From: Flavobacteriaceae bacterium UJ101
Lineage (GTDB): Bacteria; Bacteroidota; Bacteroidia; Flavobacteriales; UJ101
Length of the DNA stretch: 64,000 bases
Direction: 5' to 3'
Assembly (NCBI GenBank): GCA_001880285.1
Contig: CP016269.1
Coordinates: 2,986,501-3,050,500, forward strand
Shown one piece after another: positions 1 through 7,722 of the stretch. How positions within the stretch are numbered: the first letter of the stretch is position 1; every line of letters begins with the position of its first letter. Made by a program: the position numbers and the translations under genes. A model generated the notes under the pieces. That model searched no databases. It saw nothing but the letters and a program-made list of their open reading frames with translations, and had not been told where the DNA came from.

Positions 1-731
1 ACAAAAATGTTTTGGTTGTAGGAGGAGGGCATTCGGCAATTAATGTTCTTTTAGATTTAGCAGATGTTCAAAAAGAGTATCCTAAAACACAGATTAATTG
101 GGTTCTGAGAAAAAAAGACCTTGCCACAGTTTACGGTGGTAAAGAAGATGATGCATTGGAGGCAAGAGGTACATTAGGTATCCGAATTGAAAAATTAGTT
201 AACAGTGGAAAATTAAATGTTTATACACCCTTCCATATTTTAAAATTATTTAAAAATGATCAAGGAATTCAAATAGAAGGAACTTTGAATGGAAAAATAG
301 AGCATATCCAAAATATTGATGAAATTATCAGTAATACGGGTTCAAGACCTAATTTGGAGATGATACGGGAAATTCGAATTGATTTAGATGCATCACTAGA
401 AGCTGTTTTTGATTTGGCAGAATTGATTGATCCCAATATTCATAGTTGTGGAACTGTTAGACCTCATGGAGAAAAAGAATTAAGACACCCTGAAAAAGAT
501 TTTTACATTGTTGGCTCTAAAAGTTATGGAAGAGCACCTACATTTTTAATGGCTACAGGTTATGAACAAGTACGTTCCATTGTTGCCTATATGGATGGTG
601 ATATTGAAGCAGCAGAAAGAGTTGAATTAAACTTACCTCAAACAGGTGTATGTAGTTCCAATATTGGAAGTGAGCTTAATGATTGCTGTTCAACAGAAAA
701 AGAAAATACTACTATAACAAGTTGTTGCTAA
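1..731 (+). CDS. FAD/NAD(P)-dependent flavoprotein, ars-type, 5' end missing
   Basis: C-terminal part of a pyridine-nucleotide-binding flavoprotein. The frame is open to base 1, so the true start lies upstream. The visible part opens with the second Rossmann motif (VVGGGHSA), followed by the ARGTLG and SYGRAPTFLMATGYEQVRS blocks that I associate with a flavoprotein family often found in arsenic operons. That family link is from memory. The last residues are unusual: after the conserved LPQTGVCSS the protein ends with an NDCCSTEK segment and a terminal TSCC, so two vicinal Cys pairs sit on a flexible tail. It is followed by Cys-Cys micropeptides and precedes sigZ and arsO, which supports an arsenic or thiol-metal role. 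The substrate is unknown. Confidence 0.75.
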   Translation, partial: KNVLVVGGGHSAINVLLDLADVQKEYPKTQINWVLRKKDLATVYGGKEDDALEARGTLGIRIEKLVNSGKLNVYTPFHILKLFKNDQGIQIEGTLNGKIEHIQNIDEIISNTGSRPNLEMIREIRIDLDASLEAVFDLAELIDPNIHSCGTVRPHGEKELRHPEKDFYIVGSKSYGRAPTFLMATGYEQVRSIVAYMDGDIEAAERVELNLPQTGVCSSNIGSELNDCCSTEKENTTITSCC

Positions 732-746
732 AATTTTTAAATATTC

Positions 747-782
747 TGCATCATTTTAAAAAACAAACGTCTTAGTAAATAG
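747..782 (+). promoter_or_regulatory. Putative SigZ-type ECF promoter (copy A)
   Basis: TGCATCATTTTAAA (747-760), 7 nt, then CGTCT (768-772) and TAAATAG (776-782). The first block and CGTCT recur with the same 7-nt gap at 1779-1804. A CGTC-type -10 about 15 nt after a conserved -35 is the usual layout of ECF sigma promoters. The start codon of the next gene lies 38 nt downstream. Assignment to the neighbouring sigma factor is inference. Confidence 0.65.
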
Positions 783-810
783 AAAAACAAAATATAAAAA
801 ATATCAAATT

Positions 811-966
811 ATGAAAACGAATAAAAGAAATTCTCAAGAAACAGTAAAACAACAAGGAGGAGGATGCTGTGCCTCAGTTCCTGAAGTAAAAATAACAACA
901 CCAATATCATGTTGTGGAAATGAAAAGAGAGAAGAAGAAAATATTCAAGAAAATAAGTGTTGTTAA
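811..966 (+). CDS. Cys-Cys-rich micropeptide, 51 residues
   Basis: Small ORF starting at ATG 811 and ending with TAA at 964-966. The product has a Lys/Gln-rich start, GGGCC at about residue 20, ISCCG near the middle, an acidic segment (KREEEN) and a C-terminal NKCC. There are three vicinal Cys pairs and no other Cys. There is no signal peptide or membrane segment. It sits 38 nt behind putative SigZ promoter A and 43 nt ahead of a second, shorter Cys-Cys peptide gene. Vicinal thiols bind As(III), Cd or Zn well, so a metalloid-binding or buffering role is plausible but unproven. I know of no named family. A ribosomally made precursor peptide is an alternative. Confidence 0.7.
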   Translation: MKTNKRNSQETVKQQGGGCCASVPEVKITTPISCCGNEKREEENIQENKCC

Positions 967-1009
967 AAACAACAAACAAATCAAATATTAATCATTAAAA
1001 CATATCATT

Positions 1010-1090
1010 ATGAAAACAAAAGAAATAATAGTAAAAGGTAGAAACAATTGTTGTGATTCTGGATGTTGTGGTGGGTCAGGATGCTGCTAA
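1010..1090 (+). CDS. Cys-Cys-rich micropeptide, 26 residues
   Basis: Tiny ORF with ATG at 1010 and TAA at 1088-1090. The 26-residue product has a charged, Lys-rich first half and a Gly/Cys-rich second half (NNCCDSGCC, then GGSGCC at the terminus), giving six cysteines as three pairs. It lies 43 nt after the 51-residue peptide gene and just before a strong hairpin terminator, so the two form a short operon. The same terminal Cys pair occurs in the 51-residue peptide and in the upstream flavoprotein. It could be a metalloid-binding peptide or a short precursor peptide. No homologue is recognised. Confidence 0.65.
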   Translation: MKTKEIIVKGRNNCCDSGCCGGSGCC

Positions 1091-1117
1091 ACACTCAGAC
1101 AATAATATCAGACTTAA

Positions 1118-1143
1118 AAAGCTCTCTAAAAATAGAGAGCTTT
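1118..1143 (+). terminator. Intrinsic terminator after micropeptide operon
   Basis: Perfect 10-bp stem AAAGCTCTCT / AGAGAGCTTT with a 6-nt loop, followed by an AT-rich stretch. It lies 27 nt after the stop of the 26-residue peptide and separates that operon from sigZ. Confidence 0.75.
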
Positions 1144-1219
1144 ATCCATTATATTTTATGTGATTTTTTATTTTTAAATAAGGTTTCATACTCATTATTT
1201 ATTAATTTTATCATTAAAA

Positions 1220-1759
1220 ATGCAAAATCAAATAGAACAACTATATAAACCTCTTTTCTTTTACATCAGAAAAAGAATTAATAATCAGGAGGATGCTGAA
1301 GACTTAACCCAAGAAGTTTTTTATAAACTAGCTAAGTCTAATCAAGAAGAGGTGGAGAACTTAAAAAGTTGGGTGTATGCTATTGCCAAGAATACTATAA
1401 CTGATTATTATCGAAAGAAGAAAATGATCACACAAGAAGTGGAGGATATTTCTTTTCCTGAAGATCACGAAGATCATGAAGCATCAAAAGAATTAAGTCA
1501 ATGCGTTACGTCATTTGTTAATGCTCTTCCTGAGGAGGATAGAGCTATTATGACACTTTCTGAATTAGAAAATGTTTCTCAAAAAGAAATTGCAGCACAA
1601 TTGGATATGAATTATGTAACGGTTCGCTCAAAAATTCAACGTGGTAGAAAAAAATTAAAAGAATTATTTTCAGATTGTTGTGTGATACTTCAAGGAGGAA
1701 AAGGAAGTATTTTGGATTACGAACAAAAAGAAGATTGTAAAGGAAAAACTTCATGTTAA
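1220..1759 (+). CDS. sigZ: ECF RNA polymerase sigma factor, SigZ-like
   Basis: 179-residue sigma-70 family factor of extracytoplasmic-function size. Region 2 is visible at residues 5-65 (QEDAEDLTQEVFYKL, then the YAIAKNTITDYYRKKK helix). Region 4 with its helix-turn-helix is at about 100-148 (LPEEDRAIM, QKEIAAQLDMNYVTVRSKIQRGRKKLKELF). Unlike a minimal ECF it has a 30-residue C-terminal tail carrying Cys153, Cys154, Cys173 and the terminal Cys179. No anti-sigma gene lies beside it. It is flanked on both sides by genes carrying the same CGTCT-type promoter, so it probably drives them. The Cys tail could sense thiol-reactive metal(loid)s directly, which is inference. Confidence 0.85.
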   Translation: MQNQIEQLYKPLFFYIRKRINNQEDAEDLTQEVFYKLAKSNQEEVENLKSWVYAIAKNTITDYYRKKKMITQEVEDISFPEDHEDHEASKELSQCVTSFVNALPEEDRAIMTLSELENVSQKEIAAQLDMNYVTVRSKIQRGRKKLKELFSDCCVILQGGKGSILDYEQKEDCKGKTSC

Positions 1760-1778
1760 AAAATATATTTGGCTCTAA

Positions 1779-1815
1779 TGCATCATTTTAAATTTTTATC
1801 GTCTACTTTAAATAG
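1779..1815 (+). promoter_or_regulatory. Putative SigZ-type ECF promoter (copy B)
   Basis: TGCATCATTTTAAA (1779-1792), 7 nt, CGTCT (1800-1804), then TTAAATAG (1808-1815). The 14-nt and 5-nt blocks are identical to those at 747-772 with the same gap, while the 7 nt between them differ. The start codon of the PLP enzyme is 29 nt downstream of CGTCT. The match between two otherwise unrelated intergenic regions argues for a shared sigma factor. Confidence 0.65.
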
Positions 1816-1833
1816 AACTATAAAATAAAAAAA

Positions 1834-3009
1834 ATGAACCAGTTTGATCAAATTAATAAAAATTTTGAGCACAAATTTGCTAAAGAAAATCCTAGAATGC
1901 TTCATTACTTATTTGAAACACAAGATGTTTTGCCATTTTGGATTGCAGATATGGATTTTACGGTTGCAGAGCCTATAACAAAAGAGTTAAAAAGACTTGT
2001 TGATCGTAGTATTTATGCGTATGAGTTTGATGCTCAATCTATTTTTAAAGCAATAGTAGAATGGAATAAGAATAGGCATAATTTATTTTTAGATTATAAA
2101 AACTTTATTCAAATACCAGGAGTTTTAACAGGTATTGCCTTGTTGATTCGGGAACTTACAGAGCTAGGCGATGGTATTTTAATTCAAACACCTGTTTATC
2201 ATCAATTTGCCCAAGTTATTAAGAAATCAGGTAGAAAAATTATACAAAATCCTTTGCAAATTGTTGATGGTGAATATAAAATAGATTTTATAGATTTAGA
2301 GCAAAAACTACAATCTGGAAAAGTAAAAATGATTTTGTTATGTAATCCTCATAATCCAATTGGACGTGTTTGGAAACTAGAAGAATTACAAAAAGTTGTT
2401 GATTTAGCAAATCAATATAATGTAAGAATTATTAGTGATGAAATTCATTCTGATATTATTTATTCAGGCCATCAATTTACTAGTATTCTTTCTTTTAATG
2501 ATTCAAAACATATTGCTTTGTTAGGATCGCCTGCTAAAACGTTTGGAATGCAAAGTATTTCAAATGGGTATTTGTATATTTCAGATGATGAGACTAGAGA
2601 ACAATTAAAGCATACAGTAGAATCAATGCATTTGAATCATGGAAATGCTTTCACTACTTTTGCCACTATTGCGGCTTATCAAAAAGGAGGTCCATGGTTA
2701 GATGATTTAATTTCATATTTAGAAGAAACACTTTCTTGGATTAAAGAGTATCTTAAAAAAGAATTACCTTTGATAACAATGTATCCAGCAGAAGGAACGT
2801 ATCAAATCTGGCTGGATTTTACAAAATTGAATTTATCAGATGATGAATTAAAAGATTTTTTAGTTAAAAAAGCAAAACTAGGTTTTGCTCCAGGGAGTTG
2901 GTTTGATCAAAATTATGGACAATTTATGCGAATGAATATAGCATCTCCCTTAATTAAAATTCAAAATGCTTTTAAACGATTAAAAACTGTGTACGATGAA
3001 AATTTATGA
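1834..3009 (+). CDS. PLP-dependent aminotransferase / C-S lyase, MalY-PatB type
   Basis: 391-residue fold-type I PLP enzyme of the MalY/PatB group, whose known members are cystathionine beta-lyases that release ammonia, pyruvate and a thiol. Visible features are the N-terminal LPFWIADMDF block, CNPHNPIGRVW, SDEIHSDIIY (PLP-binding Asp) and the Schiff-base lysine at about residue 235 in GSPAKTFGMQS. Length is normal for the group. The gene follows putative SigZ promoter B and overlaps the arsO-like gene by 14 nt, so the two are translationally linked. In this setting it could supply or release thiols during metalloid stress. That role is inferred. Confidence 0.85.
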   Translation: MNQFDQINKNFEHKFAKENPRMLHYLFETQDVLPFWIADMDFTVAEPITKELKRLVDRSIYAYEFDAQSIFKAIVEWNKNRHNLFLDYKNFIQIPGVLTGIALLIRELTELGDGILIQTPVYHQFAQVIKKSGRKIIQNPLQIVDGEYKIDFIDLEQKLQSGKVKMILLCNPHNPIGRVWKLEELQKVVDLANQYNVRIISDEIHSDIIYSGHQFTSILSFNDSKHIALLGSPAKTFGMQSISNGYLYISDDETREQLKHTVESMHLNHGNAFTTFATIAAYQKGGPWLDDLISYLEETLSWIKEYLKKELPLITMYPAEGTYQIWLDFTKLNLSDDELKDFLVKKAKLGFAPGSWFDQNYGQFMRMNIASPLIKIQNAFKRLKTVYDENL

Positions 3010-4033
3010 TACAATTGTATTGGGAGGAGGACAAGCAGGGTTGTCTGTGGCGTATTTTTTACGAAGAACCAAGCTAGATTATGTGATTTTAGATGATCAA
3101 AAGCAATCAGGTGGAGCTTGGAATCAAACTTGGGATAGTTTACGATTATTTTCTCCAGTTGAATTCAGTTCTTTATCAGGTTGGATGATGCCTAAAGGGG
3201 AGGAGGAATACCCTTCAAAAGAGCATTTTTTGTATTACTTAAAAGAATATGAAAAGCGATACGACTTTCCTATTATAAGAAATACAAGAGTTCATGAAGT
3301 GAAAAAGGAAGGGGAATTATTTAAAGTAATAAGCCAAGATGAAGTTTTTTATTCTAAAACGTTGGTAAGTGCTACGGGAACGGCTCAAAATCCTTTCATA
3401 CCTTATTATCCTAACCAATCCGTTTTTTTAGGGAAGCAATTTCATTCAATCAATTATAAAAATACTAATGAATTAGAAGGAAAAAAGGTTTTGGTTGTTG
3501 GAGGAGGAAATTCAGGAGCTCAAATTTTAGCAGAAGTATCAAAAGTAGCTAAAACGCAATGGGTAACATTAGAAGAGCCTTTTTTTTTGCCAGAAGAAAT
3601 TGATGGACGTTATTTATTTGAGGAAGCAACACGTAAATTTTATGGTAAAGCTTCTAAGAATGATAAAGTCTCATTGAATAATATTGTGCAAATTCAAACA
3701 GTAAGAGAAGCGCGCTCTCGAAATGTTTTGAATGCTGTTCGTCCCTTTGAATCGTTTTATGAAGAAGGTGTTATATGGAAAGATGGTACACGTGAACATT
3801 TTGATGTCGTGATTTGGTGTACAGGTTTTAAAGCTAATCTTGAACATTTGAATTCTTTAGGTATTATAGAAAATGGTAAAATAGAAACGCGGAATACACG
3901 ATCTGTTAAAGAACCGGGGGTATGGTTAGTAGGATATGGTTCATGGACAGGGTTTGCTTCAGCAACCATTTATGGAGTAGGAAAAACAGCTCGTCAAACG
4001 GTTGATGAAATAATTGAAATAATTAATTTATAG
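2996..4033 (+). CDS. arsO: ArsO-like NAD(P)H-dependent flavin monooxygenase
   Basis: 345-residue single-chain flavoprotein monooxygenase. It has the FAD motif GGGQAG at residue 9, then the GGAWNQTWDSLRLFSP block and GWMMP, which I recognise from the ArsO family. The second dinucleotide-binding motif VVGGGNSGAQ lies near residue 165, and a YGSWTGFASATIYGVG segment sits near the C terminus. ArsO-type genes are usually found in arsenic resistance clusters, but their reaction is not well defined. It overlaps the MalY-type gene by 14 nt and ends the operon. It gives the best link between the sigma-factor regulon and arsenic. Confidence 0.8.
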   Translation: MKIYDTIVLGGGQAGLSVAYFLRRTKLDYVILDDQKQSGGAWNQTWDSLRLFSPVEFSSLSGWMMPKGEEEYPSKEHFLYYLKEYEKRYDFPIIRNTRVHEVKKEGELFKVISQDEVFYSKTLVSATGTAQNPFIPYYPNQSVFLGKQFHSINYKNTNELEGKKVLVVGGGNSGAQILAEVSKVAKTQWVTLEEPFFLPEEIDGRYLFEEATRKFYGKASKNDKVSLNNIVQIQTVREARSRNVLNAVRPFESFYEEGVIWKDGTREHFDVVIWCTGFKANLEHLNSLGIIENGKIETRNTRSVKEPGVWLVGYGSWTGFASATIYGVGKTARQTVDEIIEIINL

Positions 4034-4041
4034 CACCTTAT

Positions 4042-4065
4042 AAGGTTTATTTAAATAAAAACTTA
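4042..4065. terminator. Weak AT-only bidirectional hairpin
   Basis: AAGGTTTATTT followed by AAATAAAAACTT forms an imperfect AT-rich inverted repeat between the convergent arsO-like and methyltransferase genes. Its position fits a bidirectional terminator, but the stem has no GC core. Confidence 0.3.
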
Positions 4066-5274
4066 TCAAGAAAATCGTTCGCATAAAAGCGCTATTTTTT
4101 TGGATTTGATTTGTGTAAAAATGATAAAATCAACACCTCCTTCTAGTAATTTATATTTCTTTTTAATTTCAGCAACTTTTAAAGGATAATTGCGTGAAAT
4201 GATATTATAATGTGTTTGATTTAGAGCTTTTTTTAATGTTTTCGTTTGAGGATTTAAAAGAGTATTAACTTTATAGATTTTTCCAGGAAAATCTTTTACA
4301 ACTACGTCAGAAGTATATAAATGGGAATTTTGAGCTAATTTTTTTAAGTCAAATTGTGTTGCAATTAAATTAAAAGCTCCTGATTTATAGATAGCAGCAT
4401 TAGGTTCGTATAGAAAAGAAGCTACTTCTGAAGCGTAATGTATTGTGGATGATAGGGTATTTATAGAATAGGTAAATGTAGGTTGAGATGTTTCTAAATT
4501 TTCACAAACAATAGTGGTTTCTTGTTTATAATCTTTTTCTAACTCTACTAAAAGCTCTTTAACCTCATTTTTTATTGCTATGATATAAATGGTTTTGATT
4601 CCTTTTAGTTTTCGTGTTAACTCTTTAATATCAAATAGAGGAGAGAGTTTGATAAGAATACGATGGCTTTTTTCAAATAATAAAGATTGAAGTTCTATTA
4701 TGTTAGGCATGCAATCTTCTAATAAAAAGACTTTTTGTTCCTCATTTCTTCTAGCAGGATCTACATAAATTAAATCAATAGGGTTTTGAATACTTTTTAA
4801 ATATTCAATACTGTTTCCTTCGTAAAATGAAGCATTTGAAACATCTAACTGTTGATAATTGTGTTTTACTTTCTCTAATAAAGAGTTGTTACGTTCGCAT
4901 AAAGTAATGTGTTGAAATTGTTTAGAAAAATAATAAGCATCTACACCAAAACCACTGGTTAGGTCAATCATGGATTCCCCAGAAAATAATTGAGCTTTAT
5001 AATGAGCTGTAATTTCAGAAGAAGTTTGTTCTATATTGATTTTCTTATGATAGAGTATATTGGGGGTTTCAAACCAAGTAGGCAATTTCTTTTTAGATTT
5101 CTTTTTACATTCTATTTGTTTAACAATTTCTTTGATAGAAACGTGTTCAATCTTTTTATTTGATAATAATAATTTTTGAACATCGTTTTGTAGATTTTCA
5201 TTAATGAATCGTTGTATGGTAGGGTGTAAGAGTTGTGAATTCACTAGATATTCTTCGTAATGGATTGTACCCAT
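4066..5274 (-). CDS. Class I SAM-dependent methyltransferase with THUMP-like C terminus
   Basis: 402 residues. An N-terminal helical segment of about 90 residues is followed by a Rossmann methyltransferase core: DLTSGFGVDAYYFS is motif I (SAM binding), CERN is motif II, and IYVDPARR is motif IV. The C-terminal third (DFPGKIYKVN through NYPLKVAEIKKKYK) resembles the THUMP-like domain of this family. DPAR is typical of base-methylating enzymes, so RNA or another nucleic acid is a likely substrate, but none is established. Its first 31 nt overlap the end of the permease gene upstream, which indicates co-expression. Confidence 0.75.
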   Translation of the reverse strand: MGTIHYEEYLVNSQLLHPTIQRFINENLQNDVQKLLLSNKKIEHVSIKEIVKQIECKKKSKKKLPTWFETPNILYHKKINIEQTSSEITAHYKAQLFSGESMIDLTSGFGVDAYYFSKQFQHITLCERNNSLLEKVKHNYQQLDVSNASFYEGNSIEYLKSIQNPIDLIYVDPARRNEEQKVFLLEDCMPNIIELQSLLFEKSHRILIKLSPLFDIKELTRKLKGIKTIYIIAIKNEVKELLVELEKDYKQETTIVCENLETSQPTFTYSINTLSSTIHYASEVASFLYEPNAAIYKSGAFNLIATQFDLKKLAQNSHLYTSDVVVKDFPGKIYKVNTLLNPQTKTLKKALNQTHYNIISRNYPLKVAEIKKKYKLLEGGVDFIIFTQIKSKKIALLCERFS

Positions 5275-6344
5275 TTAAATTGTCCAAAAAATTCTTTTAA
5301 AACAACTCTAAGGGCAGTATAAGCCGGAACTGCAATAATCATTCCTACAACACCAAATAAAGTTCCACCAATAATAATCACAATAAATATTTCTAGAGGG
5401 TGTGATTTAACACTGTTTGAAAATATTAAAGGTTGATTAATAAAGTTATCGATCATTTGAGCTGCTAAATAGGCTATAAGTACATAACCTGTATTGGGAA
5501 GAACACCTGTATTAAAAGGAAGACCTTCTCCGATATAATGACTCATAGTTAAAAAAGAAATGATAATAGCTCCAACTAAAGGACCTATATAAGGAATAAG
5601 GTTCATTAAGGCACATACAAAAGCAATAATAAGGGCATTATTAATTCCAAATGATAGTAAAATAATGATGTATAAGGTAAACATAACCAAAACTTGGATG
5701 ATCAATCCGATAAAGTATCGAGAAAGCAAATCATTAGTTTTGTCTAATACATTTTCTAAATGGCTTTCTTCTTTGTCAGGTACAACACTAAAGAGCATAT
5801 TTTTTAATAAACTTCGATCTTTCAATAAAAAGAATGATATGAATAATACAGAGAAAATCCCCATAATTAAAGAACTCACAATGCCCAATACACTATTTAA
5901 AAAATCAGGAAGAAAATTACTGATTTCATCCATAATGTTTTCAATATTTAGAAAATTATTGGATAGATCAATTTTATATTTTTCTAAGTATTCTATAATT
6001 TGATAAATCTGTAATTCCAAATTGGTTCTAAAACTATCTTGATTTAATAGTGATAAGTTATCTGCTTGTTGTGTAATTAGTGGGACAAACAAGCTCACAA
6101 AACCAGTAAGTATTATAAGAAATAAAAACATAGTAAGAATAGCTGAAATCGCATTGGGTACACGTAGTTTTTCATTTAGAAAAAGAACTAAAGGTCTCCC
6201 AATAATAGCAATAACGGCTGCTATACCAAGATAAACAAAAACAATTTGTATTTGATATAGGAAATATAACAATAAAGCGAGCCCTACTAATCCTAAAACT
6301 GCTTTAACAATTCCTCTTGCTATTTTATTATCTATACTACTCAT
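5244..6344 (-). CDS. AI-2E family transporter (PerM-like membrane protein)
   Basis: About 366 residues with eight or so hydrophobic segments in the order typical of the AI-2E/PerM family: two N-terminal helices, a long polar loop (residues about 65-150), then the conserved ALMNLIPYIGPLVGAIIISFL block and the C-terminal GTLFGVVGMIIAVPAYTALRVV block. An in-frame ATG exists 24 codons upstream (6416), but the start at 6344 (MSSIDNK) fits the family and lies 7 nt behind a TATATTTG box, so the longer form would contain its own promoter. The exported substrate is unknown. Confidence 0.82.
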   Translation of the reverse strand: MSSIDNKIARGIVKAVLGLVGLALLLYFLYQIQIVFVYLGIAAVIAIIGRPLVLFLNEKLRVPNAISAILTMFLFLIILTGFVSLFVPLITQQADNLSLLNQDSFRTNLELQIYQIIEYLEKYKIDLSNNFLNIENIMDEISNFLPDFLNSVLGIVSSLIMGIFSVLFISFFLLKDRSLLKNMLFSVVPDKEESHLENVLDKTNDLLSRYFIGLIIQVLVMFTLYIIILLSFGINNALIIAFVCALMNLIPYIGPLVGAIIISFLTMSHYIGEGLPFNTGVLPNTGYVLIAYLAAQMIDNFINQPLIFSNSVKSHPLEIFIVIIIGGTLFGVVGMIIAVPAYTALRVVLKEFFGQFKWVQSITKNI

Positions 6345-6351
6345 ACTTTTG

Positions 6352-6359
6352 CAAATATA
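6352..6359 (-). promoter_or_regulatory. Bacteroidota -7 box (TATATTTG)
   Basis: TATATTTG on the minus strand matches TAnnTTTG and ends 7 nt before the ATG at 6344. It would give a nearly leaderless transcript and supports the shorter start of the permease. Confidence 0.5.
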
Positions 6360-6369
6360 CGGATTCGAT

Positions 6370-7692
6370 TTATAAGTTGAATGGAGGTAATTCAGATTTA
6401 TAGAGCCACAATTCAAAAAGTGGTGTTAAATCTTTTTTAGATTCTTTTTCTACAAAATTCTTAAAATCATTAGAGTCAACATTTTTAAATTTAAACTCTT
6501 GATAAAACTCACGAATAATTTTCCAAAATAAATCTTCGCCTATTTCTTTTTGTAATGTATGTAAAAACCAGGCTCCCTTTTGATAAGAATAGGGGTTAAG
6601 CATTAAATTAGGATCTTCAATCTTAGAAGGAACCATAATAAACTTTGGAAAGCGGTAATGAAATTTAATAATACTATTTTGTGCTTCTAGCATGGCTTTT
6701 TCATAAGCTACAATACCTTTTGTATCTTTTAGGTACTGATTTTCTAAGAAAGTGGCAAAACCTTCACTTAACCATAAGTCAGTAAAACTTTTTTCTGTAA
6801 CCGAATTTCCAAACCATTGATGAGCTATTTCATGAGCAATAAGTTGTTCAGAATTTGATAGTACTGATTTTTCATTATAAAAAATACATCCTGCATTTTC
6901 CATCCCACCATAACGCGTTTTAGATTGAACATTAGCCAATTTTTGAAAAGGGTAGGATGCTATTTTATTTTCAAACCATTTTAAAATTTCAGTAGATTTA
7001 TGATAATGATGAACATCACCATCAAACGTATAACCAGAAACTTTTATGGGTCTTTTTTGGTAAATTTCAGATTTAAATTTAGCTACACCTACTGCCATAA
7101 CTTTGGTAGGAATATCATAATTTGTTTCCCAATTGAAATAACTGAATTTATCAAAATGCTGTTGTTGTTTTAGCGCCCCATTAGATACTACTTGATACCC
7201 TTTAGGTGCATAAACTTTAAATTCAACTTTTACTTTATCTAAAGGAGAATCTATTGAAGCCAACCAATACCGTGCTCTATTAGGCCAATGGTCAGAAAAA
7301 TAGGTTTTATTTTGGTTTGATAAAGTAGAAATAATCAAACCGTCTTTTGGTTTTCCTTTATATTTAATTCCTATTGAAAATTTTTCATGTTGAGCTGCTA
7401 TAGGAATCGATATAGTATCTTGATAATGTCTAAAATTATCAGTTTTAATACCGTTTAGTTGTAATTCCGTTATTTTCATTCCTGTTGAAGATTGAGGAAT
7501 TTGTTGAACTAAATTTAATTTTAAAAACTCTTTTTCTTTACTAAGTTTTTTAAAGTCTAGATTTGCATAAACTCTGATTTCATCACTTTTTTCATTAAGC
7601 ATAACAGAATAAGTATATTTTTGAGCATCAAACGATTGACTGAAAAAATAATGAGAAATGAATAAGATAGGTAAGAAAAATAGATGCTTCAT
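6370..7692 (-). CDS. M1 family zinc metallopeptidase, secreted
   Basis: 440 residues with a signal peptide (MKHLFFLPILFISHYFFSQ). The gluzincin site is intact: HEIAH at residues 287-291, with the third zinc ligand Glu310 in WLSEGFATF. The exopeptidase motif GGMENAG lies near residue 262. It lacks the long C-terminal helical domain of full aminopeptidase N, ending after LPPFNL, so it is a short M1 form similar to those common in Bacteroidota. It probably trims peptides in the periplasm or outside the cell. The permease gene follows 25 nt downstream. Confidence 0.88.
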   Translation of the reverse strand: MKHLFFLPILFISHYFFSQSFDAQKYTYSVMLNEKSDEIRVYANLDFKKLSKEKEFLKLNLVQQIPQSSTGMKITELQLNGIKTDNFRHYQDTISIPIAAQHEKFSIGIKYKGKPKDGLIISTLSNQNKTYFSDHWPNRARYWLASIDSPLDKVKVEFKVYAPKGYQVVSNGALKQQQHFDKFSYFNWETNYDIPTKVMAVGVAKFKSEIYQKRPIKVSGYTFDGDVHHYHKSTEILKWFENKIASYPFQKLANVQSKTRYGGMENAGCIFYNEKSVLSNSEQLIAHEIAHQWFGNSVTEKSFTDLWLSEGFATFLENQYLKDTKGIVAYEKAMLEAQNSIIKFHYRFPKFIMVPSKIEDPNLMLNPYSYQKGAWFLHTLQKEIGEDLFWKIIREFYQEFKFKNVDSNDFKNFVEKESKKDLTPLFELWLYKSELPPFNL

Positions 7693-7722
7693 GACTTTAC
7701 TGTAGCTTTTTATATTTCAAAA

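Noticed and set aside
1063-1248. 61-codon frame overlapping the 26-residue peptide and the terminator.
   Set aside because: It runs through the hairpin, overlaps the sigZ start and has no RBS or domain; the Cys-Cys peptide frame is better supported.
5244-6416. Longer form of the AI-2E-type permease starting at 6416.
   Set aside because: Its first 24 codons cover the TATATTTG promoter box and the end of the M1 peptidase gene and are not conserved-looking.
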